Shown here one piece after another: positions 1 through 11,405 of a DNA stretch of 64,000 bases. The DNA is from Corbicula japonica (taxonomy: Eukaryota > Mollusca > Bivalvia > Venerida > Cyrenidae): positions 7,688,938-7,752,937 of the forward strand of contig JAZAYU010000008.1 in the NCBI GenBank assembly GCA_038501625.1, written 5' to 3'. A model generated the notes under the pieces. It had not been told where the DNA came from. It worked only from the letters and a program-made list of their open reading frames with translations, and did no database searches. Each line of letters opens with the position of its first letter. Position 1 is the first letter of the stretch. The translations under genes were made by a program, and so were the position numbers.

Positions 1-615
1 GAAAGCAATTCTCCTAGAAATTGGGTTCCTGCTATGCAAATCAAAAACACCACAAAGTGTCTAAAGAGAAAACATGAACACTTCAATCACAAACTGGAGT
101 TATTCATACCTAACCAAACAGTCTCGCTGCCTCTTTAACATCTAGTTAAGCAAATTTAGTCTGTAAACAGCTATCAAAATGTCTAACATTGTTTCTGGCA
201 AAAGAAAATTCATAACCAAAAATTATTATGAATACAATTATGTTTTTAATGTTTTCCATTACAAAAAGGGGTGGGGGAGCCAGACTTCAAATCTGTGTTT
301 CAAAGTTGTACCAAAATCATTTCTGGAATATGATTTTATTAAATGGATGTAGATTTTTTTTCTTTATATTTCTTTTTACTGAATAATATCCATTTTCATT
401 ATGCACACCTGGTCCAAGAGTCTTAGCAACCGTACTGGTGTGCACAGTCTGTCTACATTATATAAATGGTGTGTATCACTGAAATGTTTAGGGTCCTAAG
501 TTCTGAAAAAATCATCTGAATAAATCAACATTTCACCCTTTACTCAATGGATACATCTTAAACCACATGGGGGACCTTTGTAAAGCTTCATCAGTTAGCC
601 CATCCATGCAGTCTG
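1..615. other. No gene recognised
   Basis: AT-rich sequence with no convincing exon or complete repeat. It could be an intron of the SLC10-like gene, because the exon at 1704 needs an upstream partner that I cannot find here. Confidence 0.4.
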
Positions 616-780
616 TGCCCAAGGTTATAAAACTGAGCATGGAAACCAGTCTCAAATCTCAAGCATCTGATTGGCTGAAATGGCAACTGGTCACCATTTC
701 AGCCAATCAACTGGTCGCCATTTCAGCCAATCAGATGCTTGAGATTTGAGACTGGTTTCCAAACTCAGGTTTATAACCTC
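616..780. mobile_element. Foldback MITE family B, full copy
   Basis: The two halves are inverted copies. The left arm runs from GCCCAAGGTTATAAAACTGAG through CTCAAGCATCTGATTGGCTG. The right arm is its reverse complement and ends in GGTTTATAACC. The centre carries an extra copy of the GCCATTTCAGCCAATCA segment. Confidence 0.8.
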
Positions 781-785
781 CAGCT

Positions 786-921
786 CTGATCAGGATCTAC
801 ACTGTTAGCTTCTTGGTCAGAATAATGAATCTAAAAGTGATTGGTGTAGATCCTGATCAGTCATTTGAGGCTGATCTGGATTCTGATGGATCTAACTTGT
901 AGTTATGTAGTAAAGGGTTAA
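786..921. mobile_element. TTAA foldback MITE family A, truncated copy
   Basis: It contains the diagnostic blocks TGATCAGGATCTACACTGTTAG, GTGTAGATCCTGATCAG and a 3' end AAAGGGTTAA. The left terminus is missing and it abuts the family B copy. Confidence 0.7.
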
Positions 922-964
922 GTACTGTACTGGAGATTTATTAGTCTGATATAATGGTATCATG

Positions 965-1172
965 TAACCCTTAACTCCATAAATACACCCTTATAACAGT
1001 GTAGATCTAGATCAGCCAACACATTCATGCTGTCCGATCAGGATCTACACTGTTGGCTTTTAGAGTGATTAGGCTATTTCTGACCAAGATGCAAGCTGTG
1101 CAGAACCAGATCAGGCAACACAGATTTTCCAGCTGATCTGGATCTACACTGGTTGCACATGTATTAAAATGC
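965..1172. mobile_element. TTAA foldback MITE family A
   Basis: It begins AACCCTTAACTCCATAAATACACC and has the inverted GTAGATCTAGATCAGC / GCTGATCTGGATCTAC pair. The 3' terminus is eroded. Confidence 0.75.
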
Positions 1173-1403
1173 ATAATATTATATGAAGTAATTTTGTGAG
1201 GACAAATTTCACCCAATCAATACAAAGTACATTTTTGTGCTGGAATGTATTGATTAACTGTAAACTAATTACAGTAATTACCGAAATTAACTTCCCTGAA
1301 AGTTTCAGTTCACATATGGGCCCAAGCATACAATGATCTGAAAATTAATCACTTTTCAAAATAAAATGAGTCCACAGTAAGACTGCAATGATATTTGTTA
1401 TTT

Positions 1404-1631
1404 CAACCCTATACTCCATATATATCTTTTTTATCATATACATGTGCAATCAGTGTAGATCCAGTGATGTCTGATCAGTATCTGCACTGTTCGTTTTTTT
1501 GGTCAGAAACAACTTAATAAATCAAAATATGAACAGTGCAGATCCTGATCAGACAGCACACATGAGCCTGCTGATCTAGATCTACACTGTTAGCCCACAT
1601 CATAAAGGTGTTTATATTGAGGAAAGGGTTA
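1404..1631. mobile_element. TTAA foldback MITE family A
   Basis: Nearly full length, from CAACCCTATACTCCATATATA to GAGGAAAGGGTTA. It has paired arms around GATCAGTATCTGCACTGTTCG and CAGTGCAGATCCTGATCAG. It ends about 70 bp before the SLC10 exon. Confidence 0.8.
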
Positions 1632-1703
1632 GAATGACCCCACAGTTAGACTGCTATAGTATTTGTTATTTTAACGCAGTCATGTCTTTTTCTGTATTGC
1701 CAG

Positions 1704-1875
1704 CTTGCCTTTGGTCTGGCCATGGTACTTCCTCTGGAGAAGAACGTCCGTTTTGGATTGTTGTGTGTGGCATGTGTACCAGGAGGAGGTCTCGGACACG
1801 TTGCTGTCATCATCAGCAAAGCTGATCTACCTCTTAGTCTCACCATGAACCTCATTAGCACTGTCACCATGCTAG
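1704..1875 (+). CDS. SLC10-like gene, internal exon
   Basis: The exon follows a TTGCCAG acceptor and ends at a GTAAGT donor (1876). It reads LAFGLAMVLPLEKNVRFG and on into CVPGGGLGH, the crossing region that binds sodium and substrate in SLC10 structures. It starts in phase 0 and ends one base into a Gly codon completed by the next exon. Confidence 0.85.
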
Positions 1876-4357
1876 GTAAGTCTATCTTGGCACAAGATCA
1901 TCAAACTGAGATTGGAGACCAGTCTCGAATCTCATGCATCTGATTGGCTAAAATGACAACCAGTCGTTATACAGTAATTTAGACAAAAAACTCCTGGGAT
2001 TCCATCTATAATACCAGATCCTTCTATTGAGATCAACTTAGGTTGTGTTGAACAGGGAGAAGTTGATATAAAGTTATATAGTTTAAGGGATATGTTACTG
2101 AATTCTTCATCTTTCAATAGGAAACATATTGAGATAAACTTCTCCCTTGGCCCAAAGAGGAAGCAGTCAACGACAGTTAGGTGATTATTTCTGCCATGTC
2201 TCCCTATAAGCCATTCCCTGCTCTCCACAAATCTTCTGGAGATCTAAATTTCTTTTGTCCAGCAACCGCCTAATGTCTTGTAGTATCTTCCAAATATGTA
2301 ATACTAGAATAGATCTCTATAATTCACCAGACGATGTACAAGAGCAAAATGTAAAATTCCCATGTGAAGAAAATCTTGGAGTAAGAATCAATATAAATTG
2401 CCTCACCAAGAAAAGATGGAATCATAGTGGATCTTACCATTTTTAGGAAAATGAAAATCAATGACATTTCAGTCCAAAAAAATATATTTACAATGCAACT
2501 GATAAACAACTTCTTACCAAAATGGGAAATGGTCTGAAATGTGGCTTCCAGCATGAATTTAATGGATCATTAAGATTGTGATAAACAAGAATATTGATGA
2601 AAATGTCAACATCTTGAAGACTGAAGTATAATTACAAAATCTTCTGCACTTTATAGTAACCTATTAAATTGGGCATAATTGGATAAGGTACCTTTGAACA
2701 GATGACCTCAATCCTTGAAATGACGTCATAAAGTTGAGCAGACAAAATTAATGATAGCATTATATTGACAAAATGTAACAAAATCACTAGTTAGGCAATA
2801 GAAAAAAATATTTTAGATTTTCATCCATGCCCGCCCCTATCCAAAACCACCCGCCCCAAAAAATTTTATTGGTAAAAAAAACAAAACATATTCTGTTCCG
2901 GAAAGAACGGGTTTTAGACCATCCCTAAATACTTCTTAAGGTATTTCGTTAATAAAAAATAAAAATTAAAAAGTGCCCGCCCCTTTTTTCACAAAATCTG
3001 GATGAGAATCTAATAATTTATTTTCTCTGGCCTTATGAGAAAAAAAGTAGAAAAGCAGAAAATTTTTAGTTCTTTCCAAAAACTGCAACAACTAAAATGT
3101 CAAAAACTATTACCAGACACCTGTTCCAGTCAGAAGGCCAAATTAGTGGTATGAAGTAGAGTTTTATGGCCAAACTTGCCAAAGACCATAACAATATACA
3201 TTTGTAAATCTACATTTAAGCCAAAAATTTGATTGTCCACTGGGCAAGATCATTGGTGGGTGTAAGCATGCCAAACCTCAATGAACAGAATACATCACAA
3301 GAAGCATGTCAGCTGATAACCTTCTAGAAGTTATTAATCTAAAACATGTGAAAAATATGTAACAGCAGAAATGGGAGAACCTCAATGCATTACCAAAACA
3401 TACAAAATGGAGGAACAGTGGTCCAAGGGCAGAGCGCCTTACACCAGATCCGGAGACGGGTTTGAATCCCACCAGGTTCTTCTGCAGTTTCCCCAATCCA
3501 CAATCAATGTGAGTATAGGTTTCAACCTATGAAAATGTCATCAAGAGTGATCAATATTAAGTAGGAATAACCTGTTGTACAATTGATGTAAAATTAGTAA
3601 GTTTGAACTTGAAGTTAACAAAACTGTTATTACGATGTTCTTCATTTCAGGCACAGCACCTCTCTGGATTTTTGTCCTTGGCCAATACTTCCAGCAAAGT
3701 GACGGCTCAAAAATCATTCCAATCTACAACTTTGAAATCTGGCTGGCATCCACCTTCTTCTCGTATACTGCTGGGCTTGTTATTAACCGATTCAAACCCT
3801 CGGTTGCAGAAGGACTTCTGAACTGGTTTATTAAACCATTTTTGTTGCTCTCGACTATACTATACATAACAGTTGGTGTATACATAAACATGTACGTGTT
3901 TGAAGTGGTAGAAAAAGTAGTAATCATAGCATCGATACTACTGCCTCTCTGTGGAGTGTTAGTGGGAGCAGTGCTTTCAATTATTTTTAGACAAAAATCT
4001 AATTTTTGCAAAACTATAGCCCTGGAGACATCCAGTTTAAACTGTTTAATAGTGCTGGCCGCATTGCGGTTTTCGCTCAATCAACCTGATGCAAATTTAG
4101 CATCAGTTATTCCAATCTGGGTGATGTTTTCAATTCCAGCTATTTATGTGATTTTAGCTTTCTTGGGAGTAATAAAACGCAAAATAGACGTTTTCCTTGA
4201 AAGTCGGAAAAAGAATCAAACCAGACACTACAGTATAGCCTCTGGAATTGTCAATCAAGCCAACATGGCTGCACTTTCGGCGCCCCTTTTTGTAACTGAG
4301 ACGGTAACAGATGACGATCAACAATCAGCAGTCAGTGAAAAAGTGACAGTGTTGTAG
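1704..4357 (+). CDS. SLC10-family (bile acid:sodium symporter-like) transporter, last two exons
   Basis: This is the 3' end of a multi-pass transporter gene. The coding parts are 1704-1875 and 3651-4357, joined in phase 1 as CTA-G|GC. The product has the SLC10 crossing-helix motif CVPGGGLGH, then LSLTMNLISTVTMLG, followed by several hydrophobic segments and ETSSLNCLIVLAALRFS, which matches the late-helix ET..N motif of the family. Characterised SLC10 members move bile acids or sulfated steroids with sodium across the plasma membrane; the P3-like subgroup is poorly characterised. The substrate here is unknown. The usual Gln next to the Asn in the late motif is Leu, so coupling may differ. A charged cytoplasmic tail ends at TAG 4355-4357. 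Upstream exons with the start codon are not visible and are presumably left of the window. The family is fairly sure; the subgroup is not. Confidence 0.85.
1896..1965. mobile_element. Foldback MITE family B, single arm
   Basis: One arm only (GATCATCAAACTGAGATTGG onward, ending ACAACCAGTCG). It lies 20 bp after the SLC10 donor site. Confidence 0.65.
1976..2689. other. Intron sequence, no gene
   Basis: The segment at 2150-2230 (ATTATTTCTGCC...CATTCCCT) resembles 10760-10790 and may be a dispersed repeat. Nothing else is recognised. Confidence 0.4.
2690..3130. repeat. Dispersed CRE-bearing repeat, copy 1
   Basis: Shares an ordered set of blocks with 4390-4640 and 39655-39860: a rule like TTGAAATGACGTCATAAA, then AAATGTAACAAAATCAC, then AACTAAAATGTCAAAAA. 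A TA-flanked MITE interrupts it (2816-3010). TGACGTCA is a consensus CREB/ATF palindrome; whether it is used is unknown. Confidence 0.55.
2816..3010. mobile_element. TA-flanked MITE with GATTTTCATCCA termini
   Basis: The terminal inverted repeats are GATTTTCATCCA at the left and TGGATGAGAATC at the right. Each is flanked by TA (2814-2815, 3011-3012), as expected for a Tc1/mariner-type insertion. Subterminal CCCGCCCC blocks occur at both ends. It has no coding capacity. Confidence 0.75.
3412..3498 (+). repeat. tRNA-derived SINE-like head
   Basis: It has an A-box-like AGTGGTCCAAGGGCAGAGCG and, about 35 bp on, a B-box-like GGGTTTGAATCCC, spaced as in a tRNA. It does not fold as an intact tRNA and sits in the SLC10 intron 150 bp before the acceptor, so a tRNA-derived SINE is likelier than a functional tRNA. 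Confidence 0.55.
3651..4357 (+). CDS. SLC10-like gene, terminal coding exon
   Basis: The acceptor is TTCATTTCAG at 3641-3650. The exon encodes about 235 residues beginning TAPLWIFVLGQYF, with hydrophobic helices and a hydrophilic C-terminal tail (LESRKKNQTRHYS onward). The TAG stop is at 4355-4357. The 1.8 kb intron before it holds a foldback MITE arm, a TA-flanked MITE and a tRNA-like SINE. Confidence 0.88.
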
Positions 4358-4389
4358 CAGTGACAGTGACCTCATGGAAATGGGCAACG

Positions 4390-4640
4390 TCATGGGAAAG
4401 TATGTCTTCAGTCATTTGAAGTCAATCTTTGGAATGACATCATAAATTTGAGCAGAAAACATTGCTTATTATATATTTTGCAGTGAAAATAACATATTGT
4501 GAAAATGTGTAACAAAATCACATTTTTTATTATGAGAAAAAAATTGATAATTGTAAATTGTTTCTAGCTATAGATACAACTAAAATGTTCAAAAAACAAT
4601 ACCGAAGACATAATTTTCCTGTGACATCCCCCAATATCTG
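4390..4640. repeat. Dispersed CRE-type repeat, copy 2
   Basis: The same ordered blocks as 2690-3130 (TTTGGAATGACATCATAAA, TGTAACAAAATCAC, AACTAAAATGTTCAAAA). It begins about 30 bp after the SLC10 stop, so it may contribute to the 3' UTR. Confidence 0.55.
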
Positions 4641-5060
4641 TCAGTGCCACCAGCGAAATTTCAAGTCTGTTGTGTATTAGATTAAATATTGTATGAACCA
4701 GGCATGGGAATCTACAAGACAAAATGAGCATCCAGATGTGCATCATAAGAAAGTTTTGAAGTCTCAAAATTTTATCACTCAAACAATTGAACAGTACTGA
4801 TGAATTTGGAATTATTGATGTTTTAAGTTATCAGAACAGCTGACGTCACTATTTTTGTTACTTTTTTAAACAAGCATTTACAGGGTGTTTCCTAGCAAAA
4901 AAAAACACAACTAAAATGTAATTTCTGAGAAGGTAAAAAGTTGTTTATTCAACATAATTTTTACTTCTTCATAATACACGTAATCAAGAATCATATAAGC
5001 AAAAATGTCTTCAAGCAAACACAATGAATGATTTCAGTGGTCTACACTTTTTAATAACAT
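4641..5060. other. Intergenic, no gene
   Basis: AT-rich. Contains a TGACGTCA palindrome near 4842 and nothing else recognisable. Confidence 0.35.
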
Positions 5061-5061
5061 T

Positions 5062-5390
5062 AGAGAACACTGTAGATCCAGATCGGCCATCACATCCATG
5101 CTGCCTGATAAGGATCTACACAGTATTGAGTAAGCATTTAGATTTAGATTCATTAGGCTGTTTTTGACCAAGAAGAGATGTGCCATTAGATCTGGAGCCC
5201 CAGTGTTCGCTACATGATAAAATTTACATCCATTGAGTACTGGGTTAACAAACAGATCTAAAAATTTCAGCTTATCCCTCCACAGTAAAATCATATTGCT
5301 TTGGTGAACAATATAGATCCAGATCAGATGGCACAGATGGCATATGCGATAAAATGCATAAGTTTATACATCGAGTAAAGGGTAAGAACA
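5062..5390. mobile_element. TTAA foldback MITE family A, rearranged
   Basis: It has GTAGATCCAGATCGGCCATCAC and TGATAAGGATCTACACAG, a gap of foreign sequence, then the 3' part ATAGATCCAGATCAG...GAGTAAAGGGTAAG. Confidence 0.7.
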
Positions 5391-5583
5391 TTAATTTCTC
5401 TTGAGGAATGCCAATCAAAGCCCACATCTGTAAAAAGCCCATGCCTGATGTACATGTATTTTGTTATGCACACTTGAGTAGATGTAATCATTTAAATGTT
5501 TATACATCTAACCAATCATTCCACACATTTGAATATGGTACAGGAAGATTTTTATGTTGTAAATATGGAACACCTGGGTTGAA

Positions 5584-5735
5584 AATCATAAAACAAAGTT
5601 TGGAGATTAGTCTCAAATCTCAATCATATGATTGGCTAAAATAGCGACCAGTCGCCATTTCACTTTTTTGCAGCCAATCAGATGCTTGAGATTTGAGACT
5701 GGTCTCTAAACTAAGTTTTATGATCTTGAGCCCTG
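5584..5735. mobile_element. Foldback MITE family B, full copy
   Basis: Inverted arms GATTAGTCTCAAATCTCAATC and GCTTGAGATTTGAGACTGGTC around CGACCAGTCGCCATTTC. The ends are AAAATCATAAAAC and TTTTATGATCTTG. Confidence 0.8.
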
Positions 5736-6160
5736 TTAGAACCAAAAAGATTTCACCTTTAGGGCAGCTATGATTTGTGCATAAACATGACCACTGCTGA
5801 ACAATTCAACTGTTTTCAATGGATACTTAAAAACAAAATTTTCTGCTGAATTTTAATGGTGCCTATTGAATTTCCTTGAGAAATGAAACAAAAATCAGTT
5901 AGCCTATCTATAATGAAAATGTATAATTTAAAGACTCTCAATTGTAGTTTTAACTAAACACCCGTAACCATGAAATTATAGCGGTGGGGTGTTTTGCTAC
6001 TGAAGGTGTTTTTATTCTTTGCACATGTGCAGTAAACTGGACAATATGATATTTTACTAATCGCTAAATGAATATCCAGCAAAGTTTAGTGACTGTTATA
6101 TCTTGATCAATGCTTACCTTCATAGATAAGTGATTGGACACCAGTGTGAAATTCAATATT

Positions 6161-6389
6161 TTTACTTTACTCCATACATTGGCCTTTTGGGCATCAGATC
6201 AGTTCAGCCAGCACATCCTTGACATCTTATCAGGATCTACACTGTTTGTTTTTAGATTTATTAGGTAATATTTCTGACCAAAAAGCAAACAGTGCAGAAC
6301 CTTGTCAGATGCCATGGATGTGCTATCTGAACTGGATTTACACTGGTTATACATGCGTTAGATGGCATACACATGGAGTAAAGGGTTAA
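6161..6389. mobile_element. TTAA foldback MITE family A
   Basis: From TTTACTTTACTCCATACATT to GGAGTAAAGGGTTAA. The internal pair ATCAGGATCTACACTGTTTG / CAAACAGTGCAGAACCTTG is clear. Confidence 0.8.
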
Positions 6390-6626
6390 ATTTGGAGTAA
6401 AGGGTTATATATGTTTAAGTCTCTATAAAAATGTCTTTTTAAACTCTTCAGAAGCTTAAGATCTTAAAATCACTTTTTGTACCTTTAAATATATCAGCAC
6501 TTACAAATGTATGTGATACTTTGTTGCACAATGTTTATTAATCAAATTTATGTTTTGAATATTGTACAAAGTTATAAATCTTGTTTGTTGCTTATTAACA
6601 CCAAAGTAAACCTATTGTTGTCCTGT

Positions 6627-6797
6627 GCCAAAGAACTCAGATTGGATACCAGTCTCAAATCTCAAGCATCTGATTCACTGAAATGGTGACTGTCTCAAAT
6701 CTCAAGCATCTGATTGGCTAACCAGTCATTATTTCAGCCAATCAGATGCTTGAGATTTGAGATGGGTCTCCAATCTTAGTTTTATGATCTTGGGACC
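6627..6797. mobile_element. Foldback MITE family B, full copy
   Basis: Left arm ACTCAGATTGGATACCAGTC, with part of the arm duplicated. The right arm ends TTAGTTTTATGATCTTGGG. Confidence 0.78.
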
Positions 6798-6799
6798 AG

Positions 6800-8526
6800 C
6801 GTAAGATGTCGGTCAGAGACCACTAAATAGTTTCCCATAGACTTACATTATAAGATTTGGTCCACCTGTGATTTTATTTACACGACTTGTTCCAAAACTA
6901 CCCCAGATTTGCATAGTGGCACTCTTGGGAAATGCAAAAATGACCAAGAATTGGTGCCTTCACCAACTCATTCTCTCAGCATTTTGAACCGGATCTAATC
7001 ACCCCCAGAATGTAAACAAATCTCTAACCCAAAATCAGAAAAGTACCAACTTCATTAAAATGCCACAAATCACCTTTTAAACAGTGTTTTTAAAAATTAT
7101 TTTCATTTTAAAGTATCTATTTAAAGTCATTTTACATTTTTGAAAACAAAACATTATTTTTATTCTTTATAATTTTGGCCAATGAGAGTTTGAAAATAAA
7201 TTAAGCCCGGATCGTCCCTAGACAAAATTGTCCAATCCGCGCCAGGCTTTTATATTTACTGTCCTCTGACCTGAAGTCAGCTCGTCTAATGACAGCTGGC
7301 AAACAATTATATAAGCAAGAGTGGTTTTCCCAATTAACAATAACAACTGCCAAGCAAAAATCTTGATTTGGTAAGGGTTGCAAAATTACCTGAGGATCTT
7401 CTTACAGTGGAAATAAATGCTATACCATATAAAACACGCCTATCTTCAGTATTATGTCTTGCACTGAGTGTCAACACTTTCTAAGTTTATAGCAGTATAT
7501 ACTGTGGGATGCAGCCATGACAATACAACATTCTGAACGTTTAGACAGTAATGGCGATCATTGAGGGCATAAAGGACTCAGTTCAAAAGGGGCCAGGCAT
7601 GCTATCATGCTATATCCCTTTTAAACTGCACGCTTCTACCCTTAATGTCAAACACTTTGCCCTTAATTCTATTATGAATACATTAATTGATTGGTACTAC
7701 ATGTATAATGACTGCCTATACACCAATCAAAGCGCTGAAAACATTGAAAGACTGTCAGCTTGAATTTGTAGCTATCCTAGAGAACCACCTCTGAGAAATC
7801 TCTGGCAACAGCAGACTGAAATGTATATAGACTCAGGAAACAGAAGACGAAGTGTGTTAAGCCGAACAGTGTGCTTGGCCATTAAATACTTAAGAGCGAC
7901 TAGTGCATTTGTTAAACTTGGTCAACAGGTGACATACCTGTATGATAGTTCGTATATTCTTAACTGAAAATGTAGTCCTCAGTACATTGTACCTTTTAAA
8001 TATATGTGTACTATAACTAGAAACTATATATCACACCGATATTTTGGTTTTGATGCAAGCACAAGTTATTTTTAGAGCGTGTGTAACTGCTCTTTTTATA
8101 GAATGCGTCTAGCTTAAGACTGTTGGTGCATGCACTGGTGTCAGCAATAAACAGTTTTCTTTACAAAGATAGGTCCTGATCACAAACATATATTAAGTCT
8201 CTCCAAAAGACCTTTATTTCAGTTTAATTTAAATAATTATACACAAGGTCTAAGAACAGCTGCCATTTTTCTCGGAAAAGGTTCAAGTTGACTCGTCTGA
8301 GAATTGTTAACTATGTCTGTGAACATATACCCCTTTACACCACATCCCATTACAGCAGTACTAATTACTTTAACCTGTGTAAGGGGAGTAACTCATATTA
8401 TTAAAAATGACTAGCACTCTCTCTGCCAATAAATGACGGAGGAGCAAACTACTAGACGAATTAGTGAATACATTTGATATTCATCTTACAACATTGTAGT
8501 CAGCAATTATTGCTTTGCTCCTCTAA
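6800..8526. other. Intergenic, no gene recognised
   Basis: About 1.7 kb of AT-rich sequence. Short ORFs near 7201-7383 (-) and 7551-7763 (+) lack recognisable motifs or splice signals. Confidence 0.4.
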
Positions 8527-8692
8527 GGTTCACCTTTATAGCATGGGGAAACATTGGCATCTGATCGGGATCCACACTGTTCACTTCTTGATTCAATTGG
8601 CTATTTCTGACCTTGAAGTGAACAGAATAGATTCTGATCAGATGACATGGACTTGCTGGCAATCTGGATATACACTGGTCACACACATTAAC
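8527..8692. mobile_element. TTAA foldback MITE family A, degenerate
   Basis: Carries ATCTGATCGGGATCCACACTG, a GAACAGAATAGATTCTGATCAG block and TTAA at 8689-8692, which is shared with the next copy. Confidence 0.65.
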
Positions 8693-8877
8693 TTCTTTAC
8701 TCCATAGATACACCTTTATTATGTGGGCGAACAGTGTAGATCCAGATCAGCTGGCACATCTGTGCTGTCAAAAATATCCCCATGAATCTAAAAGCAACTA
8801 GTGTAGATCCAGGTCAGGATCTACACTGGTGTCCCATGGGATGAAAGGCATATAAATTATATGTGGTAAAGAGTTAA
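8689..8877. mobile_element. TTAA foldback MITE family A
   Basis: TTAA at 8689-8692, then CTTCTTTACTCCATAGATACACC. Arms GTGTAGATCCAGATCAGC / GATCAGGATCTACACTGG, and TTAA again at 8874-8877. The last residue before the following (AAT)n run is part of the flank. Confidence 0.75.
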
Positions 8878-8887
8878 ACACATATGA

Positions 8888-8905
8888 AATAATAATAATA
8901 ATAAA
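8888..8905. repeat. (AAT)n microsatellite
   Basis: A short run of AAT triplets directly after the MITE. Confidence 0.7.
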
Positions 8906-9216
8906 TAAACACTATTGGTTGGCAATGATTCACCACAAGATGATCCCAGCCTCTAATGATAAATCTATACTGAGCTAATTTTCCTCAGTGGAACCTAATT
9001 CATGGACCAATATACGAAAGCAACAGATTGGAACAAAAACATGACAGACAATTATTGCTGCATCAATCTTTGCCAGCCATCAGCCTTGCTTCATTGCATC
9101 ATTTCAGAAACATCAGCAAAAAAATGATCAACAAGATTTCTAATGTGACTACTATCTGGCACCAGGCTACTTCCCTGTAAGGTTGGTACTCTAGGCATAT
9201 AAACTACAAAACAATA

Positions 9217-10402
9217 CAAGGCAGTCAGAACGACAGCAATATCCGCCGCCCCATGCAGGAATGTTGGAAAGGTTATGGAATCTTAAATGCAAATTAACAA
9301 ATATATCTCCAGCAGTTTGGAAGTTATGGAGCAAATATGAAAGACATGGTTAAATATGAACCTTCAAAGACAACTAGTGACCTTGACCTTCAGCCGGCCA
9401 GGTTGGAACATGGGTTCAGCACATCATCTTGGTGGAATGAACATTTGACTAAAGTTTGATAAAGTTTGATAAAATTCATTGCAAGGGTCCAGAAAATATG
9501 AACCAGACTCAAAATACATAGTTCAAATCTTCAATGACCTTGACCTTGAGCTGGCCAGGTGGGAACATGGGTTCTGCACATCGTCTTCATGGGCTGAGCA
9601 TTTGACTAAAGTTTCATGAAATTCCTTCTAGGGGTTCAGAAGATATGAACCTGACATGCAGTACATGATTCAAATCTTCAAACATCACTGGTGACCTTGA
9701 CCTTGAGCTAGCCATGTTGGAACATGGGTTCTGCACATCGTCTTCATAGGCTGAGCATTTGACTAAAGTTTCATGAAATTCCTTTTAGGGGTTCAGAAGA
9801 TATGAACCTGAAACGAAAGATACATGGTTCATATCTTCAAACACCACTGGTGACCTTGACCTTGAGCCAGCCAGGTTGGAACATGGGTTCTGCATGTCGT
9901 CTTCATGGGAAGAACATTTGACTAAAGTTTCATGAAATTTCTTCTAGGGGTTCAGAAGATATGAACCAGACACAAAATACATAATTCAAGTCTTCAAACA
10001 CCACTGGTGACCTTGACCTTCAGCCGGCCAGGTTGGAACATGGGTTCTGCATGTCGTCTTGATAGGGAGAACATTTGACTAAAGTTTCATGAAATTCCTT
10101 CAAGGGGTAATGAAGATATGAACCAGACACGAAATACATGGTTCAAATCTTCAAACACCACTGGTGACCTTGACCTTCAGCCGGCCAGGTTGGAACGTAG
10201 GTTCTGCACATCGTCTTGATGGGGAGAAGATTTTACTTAAGTTTCATGAAATTCCATCAAGGGGTTAAAAAGTTATGGACCAGACACGAAATGTGCGCGC
10301 ATGGAAGGACGGACGGACGGAAAAACAGAAGGACGGACAGATGGACGGACAGACAGAAGAAGACCATTCCTATATCCCTCAGCCGCTATGCTGCAGGGGA
10401 TA
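9217..10402 (+). mobile_element. Tandem-core (Helentron-like) element, family d
   Basis: It starts CAAGGCAGTC with a GTC/GAC mini-hairpin. About six core units of ~157 bp follow; TGACCTTGACCTT recurs at 9378, 9535, 9692, 9851, 10008 and 10165. Then comes an ACGG-rich microsatellite (10305-10355) and a 3' hairpin TATCCCTCAGCCGC...GCAGGGGATA. The layout matches the pearl/HINE-type non-autonomous elements of bivalves. It has no transposase. The 5' copy of the hairpin arm is weak in this family. Confidence 0.7.
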
Positions 10403-11405
10403 AAAATACATTAAACAAAATTGTAGTTTTGAGTTGTTGGAGCTGGATCTACTATGATGCAACCTTGATTACATTCTTTTTAGAAATGAACCTAAAAGAA
10501 AACGTAATAATAAATAACTGTGTACATGTATTATAATGCTTATTGAGAGTAACATTACATGCGCCATATAAGGACTTATGATTAGCATAAGTTCCTTTAT
10601 CCCTCCAATATCACGGATCCGATAATAAGGCGGTTTGAGGGTCTGGACCCCACGGAGGCGTTATATTGGATCTCCACTGTATTCAGATCTGGATCTACAT
10701 TGGCCTCCGCAAAAGGCATTATAAAGAAAGGGAAGTTGCGGACAACTGGAAGATTATTTCTGCAAGTCTCTCTATACGCCGTTCCCTCACACAAATAAAT
10801 GACAACAACATCACTTACTACCGCTGCTTTGTGTGAGAATAACCAGAAATAGTGAAAAGACATCTAGAGTCAAGTCAACCAAACAAGTTATTTTATACCT
10901 AATGAGGTCTCATTAACAGATACTGACTTTATTAATTCCCTCAAGGCTTTCTTCGAAATGTCATCTGCAATGATTACCCAGTAGGCTGCCAGAAGTACTT
11001 ACTATATAATATATCATACTTGACAACCAAAGCCTGCCTAGAAAACAGCTCTTTAAATAATTATTCTATTTTCTTGTAATTTCCACAGAATGCTAAACAT
11101 GTACGCTACAGATCCATGAGTAGATATAATATTCTTTGACATTATTGGTCTTACTTATATAAATTTCCTGGAATAGATGCTTTGTTGTTTGGACATAAAG
11201 TATTCATCACCATTAACCTAAATCTGCCTTCATCAGTATAGGATACATTAAGTGTAATTTTACAATTTTTTACTCGCAATATGTCTGAGAGTACATATAT
11301 ATGCCAAGGGCACAAACCCTCACAGTGGTCAGTTATGTTCAGCTTTTAATATAAAATGACTGCTGCCTGTGTGGTTTATTTGTTAATTTCTTATTAGAAA
11401 AACAA
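10403..11405. other. Intergenic, no gene recognised
   Basis: 10570-10800 looks repetitive (TTTATCCCTCCAATATC, and a segment like 2150-2230). No exon or RNA is seen. Confidence 0.4.
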
